The translations under genes and the position numbers were made by a program. From Parascedosporium putredinis (taxonomy: Eukaryota; Ascomycota; Sordariomycetes; Microascales; Microascaceae), in NCBI GenBank assembly GCA_949357655.1, contig CASHTG010000001.1, forward strand, positions 4,774,001-4,838,000: 64,000 nucleotides of DNA. Direction: 5' to 3'. Positions within the stretch are counted from its first letter, which is position 1; every line of letters starts with the position of its first letter. The notes under the pieces are model-generated. The model saw nothing but the letters and a program-made list of their open reading frames with translations. It was not told the DNA's origin and searched no databases. Below, piece by piece: positions 46,947 through 59,358 of this stretch.

Positions 46947-49900
46947 ACTGCTTTTACTCAGGCACACGCACGCCAATCGTTTGTTCTTTCCTTGGTTAAA
47001 AAGGGAGCGGTTTCTCTTTTCAATGGGGAGCTTGCATTGGCCGGTGACGGTGAGAATGTGACCCGGGCGGCAGATGGCGACAGGGAAAAAGAGAACTCAA
47101 CAATAGCATCAACAATATCCACCCATCCGAACGGTGGCGGAGACTAGGAAAAGCATCCTTCTCAAGGGAGACAAGAGATTCCTACGGGGCTCGTCGACAA
47201 CCTTGACAACACGCTTTTCCATCACCCTCTCCGACGCGCCACCACACTTCTCTTTCTTTCCTTCTTCTCTTTCTCTTTACGTCACTTTCTCATTCCTTCC
47301 GACCACTTTCTCGCTCTCCCTCTTCTTTATTTGCTATGGAAGGCGCTGGGTTGGATAATTAAGGGGATGGCGGACAGCTGCGGAGGCACAGGGGAGGACT
47401 GCATCTTTCACACCCGGAACACTCTGGCCTTTTCTTCGTCTTTGGCTTCGGCCACCATTCTCCGGGCTCGCGACCCCGACTTTCCCCTCGGGAGGCGCGA
47501 TGCACGCGGATGAGTACCGAGCCGGAAGAGGATGGGGGCACGGGGCCCGGGTTGTCTCTTTTCTACTTCATTGTCTATCCTTACTTTTCAGGTCATTTTA
47601 TTTTCTTTCTCATTCCTTTGTCCTTTGGTTATTTATTCTTCTTCTTCTTCTTACATATATGCATTTCATGAATTCAAAAATATTGAAAAAAAAATCTAGG
47701 CTTTATTTGTGCAACAGTGACCGACAGCAAGTTCCGAACTAGATCATTTGAGCTTAAGCGCGGCCATCCAACTTACACCGAGGTTGGACTCGAGAGAGGA
47801 TTGGGGGCCACGAAGAATGCCTCAAGCTCAGAGAAAAGGGTGTGGGTAAACAGTCGAAAAAAACCCTCAATGAGTGGCAAAAGGAAAAACGAGAGCGAAA
47901 AGGAGACAAAAACGGCAAAAGACGAAAGGAGCAGGGAGCAAGTGACAAGTGACTCTCCGACGGCATGGGAAATCGCAAGGTACACGCGATCTTTGATTGG
48001 GTCTCCGGGCAATATAGCCGCAAGTCCTCGTGAAGCAGACATCTGACCAGTCAGGAAGGGCGGGCTCGCCGTTGAGGGACGGGCTGGGCATAAGGCTCCA
48101 AGGTGGGTGGGTGATTGCAGTCTATTTTGCCGTTCCCCAACTGGCGAGTATTTTTAGGATTTTCCATATTCATTGCCATCTTCCCTTGGCTCGCCGCCGC
48201 ACTCTTCCGCTCAAGCCCATCAGCCCAGAACTGTTGGGGCCTTGGTCTCTACCTGTGCCCTCGTTTTATATTATAGGGCAGGGAGTAAGCCGAAAACTAG
48301 TTGCTGCCGTCAATGGCGACATTTGCGTTTTTTCCCTAGTTCTCAAATTTGAGTTGTTGGATCACGAGATGTGGACAATAATTGAAGATCCGGGTCCGCA
48401 GATCTCTCCCTCTCTCGTTCCTTAACCTTCTTTCCGTCAAAAGCGAGGGACTGTTCGAAATCCTAAATCAACCGCCTCTACCTCGGTAATTCCCCCAGTC
48501 TCATAAAAACCCCCATTGCCCACATTTATCAATGGGCACTTATCTCCGGCGTTATTCATCTATCGCCATCTCGCCCTTGGTCCTGTGCTTCCCCATGCTC
48601 GGACCCAAAGAGGTTCCGGGCATCCGCTCTACCTCCCGAAATTCGGGGAACCACCCCCGAGAACCCTTCCGGGTCCACGACCACTCGCTGACTAACCCAA
48701 CAAACCAGCCCGCAATTTATGGGCTCAGCGCAATTACAAGGACACGGAACCATCCGGCTATAGTGCTGCTGCGCCTCCAACTGTCCGCCTGAGGCAGTAT
48801 ATTTATATCCATCTCCCGGAGATTAATTACTGTGCTGCTAAACTCGTGCACCTGGATGGAGATATGGATGCAGTAGATCTGTTTGGCCCAGGAGCAGATT
48901 AATGCCTACCATCAGAATGGGAGAGTTAGAGGATCGTCTCCTACTCCGCACCGAATTACACGACGGCACGCCATAGATATGAATCCATTATGGAATGTAT
49001 TGGATGTAATCCTCAGCTCGTAAAGAGGACGAGGTGGCCGTCATCCTGTTTAGAATGAGCTTTGAGTCCCATGCCACAAAGCATCCAAGAAATGAGCGCA
49101 ACTCGTAGTCTCCTCTCATGCTGAATCCTTCTTAGGCAAGGCCTTTTGCCATCTGTTGTCTTGTTTCCCCAAATCCCTTTCCCCGCGTGTGTGACGCCGC
49201 CCCGATTTCGTCTCTCGCTTGCTCGTCTAATTCGCCCTTTTCAGAGAGCTGAAACCAGCGAGCACCCCCAAGCGCAATTTTTCCGGGCTCTCGGCAGAGT
49301 ATCGACAATCAAGTTTATACATGTAGATAGATAAATGATTGTCTTCACAAAGGAGGGTTTTGGCTGGGTTGCCACCACCGAGTGAGAAACGCAGTTGGCT
49401 GGCTTCGCTTGCCCACCACACACCTGCATCAAGTTGAAAATCTATTTGAGAACCACCTCCACGAGATTTGTAAGATAGAGCGCCAAGATTTGGGATGAGC
49501 TATTGAGAGATTCCTTTCCTCACATGTAGATATGTTGATCCATGCAACACACCCACACAAACGCCTGCATATATTCATACACACACATCGACACATGCAG
49601 GCCACAGTCACCACACCTTGCACACATATTCACACGCCCTCTCATAGTGTCTAGCCAAAATATCATCAAGGCAACGTGACTAGATTGATTGAGAGAAAAG
49701 TCGGAGTCGGAGTCGTAGCCTGTTTAGGGAGTGCCTGACAGGGAGACAAGAAGGCGGGCAAAACGTGATTTCTATTTTAGGACCTGCTTCCCGGTGCGTC
49801 GGGTAGTATGATGATCTACGCACTTGGCGATAATCTTGCTTCCCCTCCCTTGTGAAGGGTTCATAGACCTGGAGAGCTTGTAACGTGAAGGAAAGCCTTG

Positions 49901-51511
49901 CTTGGTGGTGGGTGTATAATCACATCTCAATTATGTTGCTTGTAAATCTTGGGAATGGGCAGAACTCATCGTCTGCGTATCGCTTGAGGACTCAACGGAG
50001 TTTTATCATGCCTATGCTCTATCACCCTCTCCAAGTAGCCTCATTGCAATAAGCACTTTAGGGTAGGGAGTACGAATTCAAGTTAGAACTACGGAATGGG
50101 GATATGGAAGTATGCTTGGTGATAGGCGCCTCATCCAGCGTATTAGGACACGACTGTAGCCTGGCCGATGATTACACCCTTTCCTGCCACTCAGGGATAT
50201 CATAGGATTTTGCCAACAGGACCTTGCGAGGCATGAATGAGAGGATGATGCGCCACGGTGCGGCGGCGCAAGCCGATGCAGACCCGTACAGACCCTCCAC
50301 AATGGCATGGTTTAGAAGTGGCGAAGGAGGGGCTACTCTGATAGAGGGGTTATCCCAAACCTGAACTGATGGTGCTAGAGAGGCCGTTTGATACTTCAAC
50401 CGGCGATTTTAACTAGATCAGCATCTCATCCCCGTGAGACGGCGTGTTGAATGATGAGAGCCACCTACCGGGCCTAGTCTGGACTAATCTCCTTCTTACT
50501 CGTACATTCCCCAATATCTAGAAGAGATAGGCGAAGCGTTCCTTCCTCGTTATTGATGCGCCTTGGTGTCTGGAAACAGAAAGAGAAGGAGCAATACTAG
50601 GTATCGACCGCCCAGAAGCCCGCAATGAAGAGAAGCACTTTCCCAGGTCAGACATAAACTCTAGAATTGAACATAACGATTGGTCGCTGATCAACGTACA
50701 GCAACAGTTTACTACGTCTACGCAAAAAGCGGAAGAAGTCAGGATCGCTCTTCCTCGTCAAGTTCAAGTCAGCTGGGCATGGATCTTCCCACTGTCAGGT
50801 TCTTGATGCCATCATAGCATACACCCAAACTTGACTCAACGTAAACGAGATTGAGAAAGAGAGTAAGGGTTCGACACGGACCCCAGAGCTGCCTCAGCCA
50901 CTTTCATGTGCTTGGTGGCCACAGAGCAAACATGTGGTAGTAGACCTTTCGTGTTCGATTCCGCTGAGACCAATCCCCCGCCGCCGCCGATTCATAGAAT
51001 AAACAGCCCATGTGAGCTGGGGAAAAGGGTTCTGCGGCGCCAAGATCACGGCAAACATGGGTAACCATCATCTATAAGGTCAAGCAATTGACCTACAGTC
51101 GCAGTTCGCAGGCAGCGATAAAGGCTCGAGCCGCACATACACAGAGACACGCGCATAGACACACATACGCCCAGAACGAAACATTGACGAACATCTATTG
51201 TTTTCATTTCAGTCAACAAGACGACTCGAACTCGGTCAGAAAAAGAAAAGGAGACGTTCCATGAACCACGCCGAAAGGGGAGAATAAAACGCAGCCGCTG
51301 CCAAGATTAAGGAACAAAAACACCCGCAAAAATTGTACAACATATACACGTGAATAGGCTCGCTGTACAAAAGAATGAATCCTCGTTCAGGGCAACTCAA
51401 AAACACCAAGCAAGGTGTGAACAAGTATAATATCATCCCAGAGAAGGAGAGAAAAAAAAGGATGGAAACGAGCTTTTCCCAGCACACCACTACCTCATCC
51501 GTGATTGATTA
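46947..51511. other. 4.6-kb gene-poor stretch
   Basis: No recognisable gene. The sequence is lower in G+C than the genes. It has CA-rich segments near 49545-49640 and 51135-51175 and T-rich segments near 47.6 kb. Small open frames have no support. Confidence 0.5.
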
Positions 51512-53394
51512 TCACCTGTACGCGCCGGGACCATTGTTATTCCAGTAGCCGCCTCCCTGTTGTTGTTGTTGCTGCTGCCCATAGACGGGACTTTGAGGCG
51601 CTCCGTATGCTCCGCCATATGTAGGGGCTGCGCTCCCGCTCCTGGGAGGGGGCATCACATGTGCTGGGCTCTGGGCCCTGGGGCCGTCAAACTCGCCGTA
51701 TCCAACTCCGCCACCGCTGTAGCCTCCCGAGTACGCGTTGGGGTCGTCGCGCTGCGCTGAGGCGACGCCATCCCAACAAAGCCGCCGTTGTTGTGGGCGT
51801 TTTCGAACTGCGCAGGGCCGGGGCTGAAAGCTCGCTGAGGCGCAGGGCTAAAGGCTCTCTGGGATGGCGCGGGGCTGAAGGCGCGCTGGGGGCCGGGCTG
51901 TAGGTTCTCGCGGGGACGGGGCTGGCCAGTGCAGGGCTTCGGGATCCATCGTGGAGCAGAGGCATGGCATGCATGCCGCCGGCCGGGGACGGGAGCGGGG
52001 GCGATAGGGGCCGGCGCGACCGTTCCAGTTGTCGTCAAATTGCTGGCCGCCTAGGTTCTGGTTCGAGTTTTGGAATTGAGACTGTCCGAAATGCGACGCT
52101 GTAGGTGACGGCGCTGCGGGGATGGGATGGCTCGCTCCTCGACGCTAAAACCGCCCTTCTTTTCCTGCACCACGCCGCCGTCGTGCACCTCGGCCACGGT
52201 CCAGTCGCTCGCGCCACCAGAAAAGCTGTCGGGGTTAACACCGCGGGCCTTGAAGTTCTGCATCTCGAGACGTTCCTGCGCGGCGGCGGCTTCGGCGGCA
52301 GCTGCCTCAGCGGCGCCCCGACGGCGTTGCTTGATGCAGAACCAGAGGCCAAAGGCAAACACGACGGCACCCACACCAGCGCCGCTAGCGTAAACGGCTG
52401 TCTTGGCGGTTTGGGGGAGCTCCTCCCACTTTTCAGCCACGGTCTTTTCAGGCTCTTTGAACAGGAGTTCCCTCACGGTCGAGTTGCCACTGACGTTCTT
52501 GTTAGCCATGTTTTTTTCATTCTTTGCTTCCACCACCCCCTGTTCGGGCAAGAAGGCGCGGATTTGCAGGTCAAACTTACTCGACGATTTGGATGCTATC
52601 CATGGAACCTGAACGGTCGCCAAAGATGTACTGCTTCGAGTCCGGCGTGTAATCCGTCACTTTGACACTCTTAACCCACATGGTGTAGGGGCCCTTGCTA
52701 TAATCGGTGTCACCACCAGCCCACTCACGCACGCCCTGGGGCATGCTTGAGTCGCCACCTGCCCAGATACCCAAGCTGAGTCTCATGGGAGTCTGAGGAT
52801 AGTTGCGGGTGTTGTTGGCGTCCTTGGGCAAGAGGGTCCGGACGAGCCTTCCATCGATGTACCAGTCGAGACGGTCGCGAGTCCACTCGGTGGTGTAGTT
52901 GTGGTAGTCATCACGCACGTCAAAGGGCACCTCATGGTAACCGCCATTGGTGAAGTCCTCTTCGCCCTTGCCGAAATAGTTGGTGGCGGCGTAGGTACCG
53001 TTGGTGCCGAAGAATTCCCAATCGACCTCGTCGAGGTTGTCGCTCAGCCACATCATGGAGCTAATGATACCCTGGCCGCTCGCGACCTTGAGCATCATCT
53101 CGACGCGGCCGAAGAAGAAGTAGAACTTGGTTCGCAGCGTGGGCGAATCGAGCGCCTTGCTGACGGTGAAGGCGGCACCCAGTTCCGGGTCATAGGTGAC
53201 GGGGCCCGGTTTTATTTCCCACGACCCGGCCGGGGACTTGCGTTGAAATTGAAAAAGTATTCGGTGCCGAAGGCGGGATCTGCCGGGCAATCCTTTTCCA
53301 TTGGATTGCAGTCGGTATGAACCTGGGCCGATACCGAGGTGACGGCGCTCAGGGCCACGAGGGCCGACAGACACACTTTCCGTAGCGAGAACAT
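51512..53394 (-). CDS. GH16 CRH-type cell-wall transglycosidase with membrane anchor and proline-rich tail
   Basis: The exons are 53394-52581 and 52489-51512. The signal peptide covers about residues 1-23, followed by the CRH-type CNPMEKDCPADPAFG segment. The GH16 domain carries the catalytic block DEVDWEFFG (two Glu around residues 120-126), then NYFGKGEEDFTNGGYH and TTEWTRDRLDWYIDG. CRH enzymes move chitin chains onto beta-glucan in the wall. A membrane helix (AVYASGAGVGAVVFAFGLWFC, about 297-320) is followed by Lys-Arg-Arg. The remaining roughly 270 residues would be cytosolic: Ala-rich, then Pro/Ser-rich with three RAFSP repeats, then Gly/Tyr/Gln-rich. Five bases are lost: GGGG 53232-53235, GGGG 52118-52121, GGGG 52008-52011, GGGGG 51888-51892 and CCC 51772-51774. 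The corrected length is 598. The core is secure; the exact tail sequence is less so. Confidence 0.88.
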
Positions 53395-56300
53395 GATGTC
53401 GGTTCTGGCGGCGGTAGTACTTTTGTTCAGACGGGATGAAAAGAAAGGCAAAGCGAAGACTTAGTTGAGTGCACACGGAGATGGCAGTAATCAAACACAC
53501 GCAGTCGTCAATGGGTATCAGGGTATCAGAGGATGAGGACTGAGATGCGGTGGTGGGGCGATTCGATGCTCTGCTCGTGTGGATGATCGTCAAAAAATGG
53601 GGGTCTGGCTTGCAGAACGATGGAGATATCTGAGGGATATGAGTGTGAAACAAAAGCAAAGAAGAGAATGGGTTGCGCAAGCGCGTTCGATAAGAAACAA
53701 GAACAAAACAAGAATGAAGAAGAGGAATAAGAGTTAGTGGTGAGAAGGCAAAAATTGGGTGAGGAACCGGTTCCTGCAGGGTTCAGATGACTTGGCGGCA
53801 CGATGTATTCTCAGACAGAGAATGAGGGACTGAGACGTGCAAGGTGCGTGAAGGTGACAAGCAATGTCTTGGAGGGTGAAGAACACGACGCAGAAGAAGA
53901 GCGAGAAAAGGAGCGGCCTCGCGATATAATTCTTGTGTGCGTGAATTAGGTGGATATAGTAGCCGACTGTTTACGAGGGACCTCGTTGGTGATTTCGTTG
54001 GTTCGGACGTTTGGGTAAATGAGCGACTTTCTGAGATGGATCAGATGGACTGGCTTCACGCAATCATAGCGCGAGAGAGGGAGTAATGGGCAGAGAGCGA
54101 GTGACCGAGGGAGTGGACGTCGTTGCCGTACGAGCCGGAGCACCGTTATCTTTCTTTCGCCCTTTTCGTCTTTTTGTGACTTCCTCGATGGTTGAGGAAG
54201 AAAAAGAGAAGAAGGATAAAGAGCAGAAGGCCGTTCGACTTTCGGAAGCGAAAATAAAACGACCGAGGGACGGGGGTTGGGGAAAAGAAGAAGAAAAAGA
54301 ACAAGAACCACTAGGACTAGGAGGGAAGGGGAAGAAAAGCAGGCGCAGGTACCTGAAAAGGGACAAAATCGAAAAAGGTCCGTGGAAGGGAGGGGATATG
54401 CGTGCAATTTTGTTGAACCGCTGCCTCGTCTCTTTTTTCTGCCGCCCAATGCCAATTCTTGGTCGGAAGACGCCTTCGCCCCCCATCCAGGAAATGGACC
54501 GGGGAAAGGGGATGGGCCATGGATGGCGACTCCAGCTTTCAGGCTGGCAGGTCACTCGTCTCCGACGCTGTTCTTGCCCTCATTGTTCCTTTTGCCACCA
54601 GCGAATGGCACGAGGGAATTCAATGAAGACGCCTATTTTACACTGATGATACCTCGATTCTGCATTGTCCGGAGCATCGGCACAACCCTACTTTCAAGAA
54701 AAGGGGGCATTCACAAAGTCCTGCTTTGCCCTTCCGTCAATCAAAGAGCCAACGGACACCACCCAGAAAGGGCAGGAAGCGCTAGTGCGCAACGCTACAC
54801 TGGACGGAATGGCAAGCAGAACAGAGGGCAGAGGCAGCACCTCCCCTTCGAGGGGAAGCAGCGCGAGCAAGCGGGAGGAGGAAGCAAAAAATGGGTGAGA
54901 TTCAATCACGACCCCTGCAGAAGTGAGTGCAGCCCCCTGCCAAGTCGACATGGAGTTTCACCTGGCCCGCCGAGCACCAAAGAAACCCGTCCCAGCTCCA
55001 CGCCGTTTCACTCTTCCCGGTTTAGCTCGTCGCCGCCACGCCTTGGCGCGACCAATGGAAAGCCCACGCCTCGATGCAGGTACCAGGTTGGACCTGGGAG
55101 GGTGGGGATGCGCAGGAAGGGGAAAACAACAGATCCCGGGTCATCACTTTAAAAAGAAAGGGAGAAGGTGAACAAAGGTGAGGAGGGAGGCCCAAATTTC
55201 AATTCTTGGCCCAGGCACTGCCCGACGCGCGCGGCCACTATGTGTACGTTATCGCCTTTTTCTTCTTTCTTTTGCAAGAATGGGAGCAGGAGGCTGGCAG
55301 GAGGGTGCCTGGTGTTTTCGCCTCGGGAGATGTCTGAACGCGTCTTGACCGCCTGGAACAACACTTGCTCTTTTTCCATGTCCCTTTTCTGTTTACGTTG
55401 TTTGAGGCGATTATTCAGGTCTGCACCCGAGCCACTGAAGCCAAGGCAGGATCGCCGCTCAAAAAGCGGGGTGATTTCCATCCAAGCGGCATGACCCTTT
55501 TGGAGAGGCGCTGATTTGATCCCCGTTGATGCCCTCTTTTTGCTCTTGGCTGCCGCCCAAGCCGCGTGTCCATCCCTAACACTTTTCCCAGCGGCGGTTG
55601 GATCTATGTTGAGCTCGGCACTTGACTTGGCAAGGCAGTCTTTTGGAGGTCTTGGCCTCTCGCATTTAAACTCGAAGTACTTTACCAACATGACCCCTAG
55701 AGGAGGCTTCTCAGAGGACCGGGTCTCAACGACGGGGCGGGTAAAGACCAAGACCATAAAGAAAATTAAACCCCGAAAAGCCGTTGCAGAAAAAAAAAAA
55801 AAAAAAGATCAGGCGAAAGGAATTATTGAAGAAAACGGGGAGAAAAGCGAAGGATGAACAGAAGAGAAATGAGGTCATATGTTTTCCCTTTTTCTCTAAA
55901 TGAGTCTATCCTCCCATTCCCATTGGGATGATTGCTCGAAGCGCCCAAGAAATCGCGCGTGGTCCTTTCTGTGGATTCTGCTCTTCGTCCGCTCGTTTTG
56001 AGTCGGATTGTTTGTCTCTTTGACCCTCTTCTTTTTCTTCCTTGCCTTCTGCCAGCCATGCGTCATCTTCTTTCGTCATCTCCATGTCTGTCCCTCCACT
56101 CTTTTTTAAGCTTACCTTTTCGTCTTCAACTAGAGTTTTACTTGTGCGGAGACGATCCATTTTTCCACACCGCATCCCTTTCCCACGAAACCTTGCGTTG
56201 CCATTTCACGGACCCTGTCGTCGTGCATAAAGTCGTGAAATTCGCTCGTTTCTTTCCAACCTGCTTCCCAGTCTTCCGGGCACAAGTCCTCGACATGGGG

Positions 56301-58263
56301 AAGGGAGCAGACGCTTCACCACCCACAGCAGGCAACACCTGGCATATGATCCCTGAACGCCACTTTACCCGTTTTCTTCAAGAAACGGGGCAGCCACGCC
56401 GCGTCGTCCCTTGCCGCGATGTGGCGCGTCTTGTTCTCGAACGCCGCCTGTCTTCTTTTCTTTTTTCCTTTTTTTTTTCTCTTTAGGGAGAGGCGGGGAG
56501 GCGTTTTCGTAATAAAAATACCCATGGAAAGAGAAGAAACAAAAGGAGCAGCCTGTGAGTGAAGAAATAAGAGAATCCGCTTACCAGATATGGCCAGCCA
56601 CCCATGAGGATATGGAGCAGGGAACACTCTCCTCCCATCAAGAGACTAGGGGATACCTACTCGTCAGAGATGGCAAACCAGAGAGCAAACCGCGTCTTGT
56701 GATGTTGTGAGTTGTGCGCCATCAGTCTGGTCCGGTAAGGCCGGTCTGGCCCCCATCTCCTCTGTAAACTCCGTGTCGTTGGAGAAAGAAAGCAATCAAA
56801 GCTTGTGATATCCAAGAGACATAGGCCCTTGCCAGATCCGGACCTCGAGCCCCATTACATGTCTGTCGACGGCCCTTGAAATATAGTCCTCACCAGCTTA
56901 ACCGGGACTCGAGGATCGGATAGCCAAGGCGAGGGCAGCCAAATGGACCATCTCACACTTGCCAAAACACAAATCTAGAATCTCCGCCTGAACCTTCCAA
57001 CCTCGGTGCATACCACGAACATAAGATGCCAATGGGACCTAAGCAGTATTCGTCGAAAAAAATAGTTTATTCAGCCACGCTTATATGTACGAGTCCTCTA
57101 ACGCCATCTTTTTCACGGCGTACATCCAACTGTCCTCCTCCCTTATCCCCCTCTCTCTCACGCACCTCTTGTCTCCTTCTATTCCCACTTCCTACTGGCT
57201 TTTGACCTGCGCCTCAAACAAAAGGACCCAGGGGTGACCACCAAATAAACGGGGGTAAAAACAAGGCAAGGCAACCGAGGGACAAGAAGAACAAAAGCGG
57301 CTGGAGAAGTGTAGGAAGTCGTGACCCACTTCACCCTCCGGGACTCGCGGGCTCGTCCATCTCTTGCGGTGGGAGGGATTGCAAGGGCCCAGCTTTTGAC
57401 ATTAAAAGATCGATATCCAGGGCATGGACTTGGCTTTCCTGCAACTGGCCCGGGCAGGGAAAGCGAGGGGCGGAGACGGCGGCCAAAGGGAAACAACTAA
57501 AGAAAAGGAACAGGTACGCTTCGGTCCCTCGCCCCACTTGCGAATAAAGAAAGCAGGGAGGAACACAAAGTTCGTAAGGGTATGTACATCATCGAAAAGA
57601 AGGTAGAAGTAGAAAAAAAAGGATGAAGAAAAAAAGAATGAAGAAACGAGATTATTACAAAGGCTGTATCGAAGTAAAGCCCGCGCTCCTCGCGCCAGCC
57701 TTGTGACCGCGTTGTCCTATCGAGGCTTGCTGCCACTCCAGAAAAGATGTCGTTGAGGGGAGGGGAGGATGCCTCCTCGCTCAAGGAGAGGGGGCGTCGG
57801 GGAGTTGGGATCGGGGTCTCATGGGCGGCATGGCATTATAGGCGGCGATAGGCGTAAAAGGTTGCGTTATATGCGAATGTAACAAGAAACGAACAATGCC
57901 AAGAAAACTGGGGTACAAAACGGGTCGGAGTTGAAAGGCAGGTGTGGAGGGCGAGGCCGAAAACAAATCAAAAAGTGGTTGTGAGTAGCGCTTCGATTAC
58001 CTTGAGAGGTTCAAAGCATCGTCATGCGCCTGCTCGGGTATTTCCGCATCGTATGTCCGTGACATCAAACGACAGGGTCCTTTCCACCCCACAAAGAGTA
58101 GGGGAAAGAACAAAAGAAAAAGCAAACGGGATTGTACAGGCTAGGCTGGTCGTTTGGTGGGTACAAGAGGGGCGGGCTTTTTCTTCGCGGTTCACGTCGC
58201 CCCAGCCAACCCACGTCCGGACGGCGGCGCCTTGCAGGGGTTGTCGTTTGGGTTGAAGTTCCC
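53395..58263. other. 4.9-kb gene-poor stretch
   Basis: The first kilobase is purine-rich on the plus strand, that is, pyrimidine-rich leader or promoter in the sense of the GH16 gene. A 17-base A tract lies at 55790-55806. Open frames of up to about 290 codons around 54.1-55.8 kb show no domain, and their termini fall in low-complexity runs. The right end is the 3' side of RHO3. Confidence 0.5.
55790..55806. repeat. Poly(dA) tract, 17 bases
   Basis: This is an uninterrupted A run in non-coding DNA. Confidence 0.85.
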
Positions 58264-59358
58264 TCACATAATTACACATGGCGAGTCGTCGCGGTCCTTC
58301 TTGACAGTGAGGGCTACACGAGCAGCTTCGGTGAAGGCCTCGTTGACGCCCCTGTTGCGCATCGCAGAGCATTCGAGATATCGGAGGGCGTTGATGCGTC
58401 GCGCGACCTCGAGGCCCTGGTCATAGTTGATAGTCGGCTTCTTCTCGCCTTGCGGGGCAGCGCCGTCGGTGTTGGGCTCCTCTTCGTCGGATTCGCGAAG
58501 ATCGCACTTGAGCGCAACGAGAACGAGTTTGGTGTTGGGGCAATGTTCCGCAATTTCGCCAACCCACTTGCTCTCCACGTTCTCGAGCGAGTCCTTGCTA
58601 TCAACGCTGTAGCAGAGCATGATGAGGTCGGTGTCATCTATCCATGAGGCGAAAACGAGTTAGCCTCCGCACCGAATCACGGATCAACTAGAAAAGGGGC
58701 GCGTACCATACGACAGACTTCGGAGTCGGTCAAACTCCTCCTGGCCAGCAGTGTCCCAGAGGGAAAGTTCGATATGAACGTTGTCGACAAAGATGTCTGA
58801 AGAACTCGGTTAGCACAGGACTGGGGGTTTCCAGGTATACTATGCGCCAAACGCGCAGAGAGGCAGGTGGTCAAATTGGCCAACTTCACTGAGCTAGCGC
58901 ATGTGCTCTTGTCTGCCTAGGCTACTACTGGTGGGTTAGGAAGCTGACATACCATGGACATAGTTCTCGAAGACGGTAGGTTCGTAGACCGTTGGAAAGT
59001 AGCTGGGTAATAGTGAGTAAAATAGCTAGGAGCGCTGGTGGCCACCTTCCGAGGGAGGCCGAGCAACGACTTACCCTCTCGTAAAGACGTTGAGCAACGA
59101 AGTCTTTCCGGACGCACCGTCGCCGCTATCATGATAGAAACAAATTAGTATTTCCCATATCAGGAGTGCCAGAAAGGATATTGGTAAATAGTTGTATCGC
59201 CCAGCGCCCAAACACCGATCGGGGGTTTAGGCGAGGGTTGAGAGTTTGGGCGAGCGCATGTCGTGGCGGGGAAAAGGAGGCGGATAGGGAAGAGAAGCGA
59301 CCTACAGTAGTACCAGCTTTCGCTGAACCGTCTTGCTTCCTCCACAGAGCGCAGGCAT
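58264..59358 (-). CDS. RHO3: Rho-family small GTPase RHO3
   Basis: The exons are 59358-59306, 59125-59075, 59002-58953, 58796-58707 and 58637-58264. All four introns use GT-AG. The frame is intact and gives 205 residues. RHO3 controls polarised exocytosis and actin organisation at hyphal tips. The start MPALCGGSKTVQRKLVLL is typical of fungal RHO3. The P loop GDGASGKTS covers residues 19-27, the effector loop is YFPTVYEPTVFENYVH, switch II is LWDTAGQEEFDRLRSLSY, the base-recognition motif is LVALKCDL, and ECSAM follows. The C-terminus CVIM is a prenylation box, and Cys5 near the N-terminus may be palmitoylated as in yeast Rho3. The insert ESDEEEPNTDGAAPQGEKKP sits where the Rho insert helix is expected. 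It is one of three genes without frameshifts. Confidence 0.96.

Noticed and set aside
49545..49640. CA-rich repeats resembling a CRISPR-like or satellite array
   Set aside because: The units are irregular and short with no conserved spacing, and the genome is eukaryotic.
50861..50900. GGTTCGAC-like B-box candidate for a tRNA
   Set aside because: No A box, acceptor stem or anticodon arm can be drawn around it. I found no convincing tRNA anywhere in the window.
54086..55757. Several overlapping 180-290-codon frames on both strands
   Set aside because: They conflict with each other, lack domains and run through Lys/Arg/Glu low-complexity sequence.
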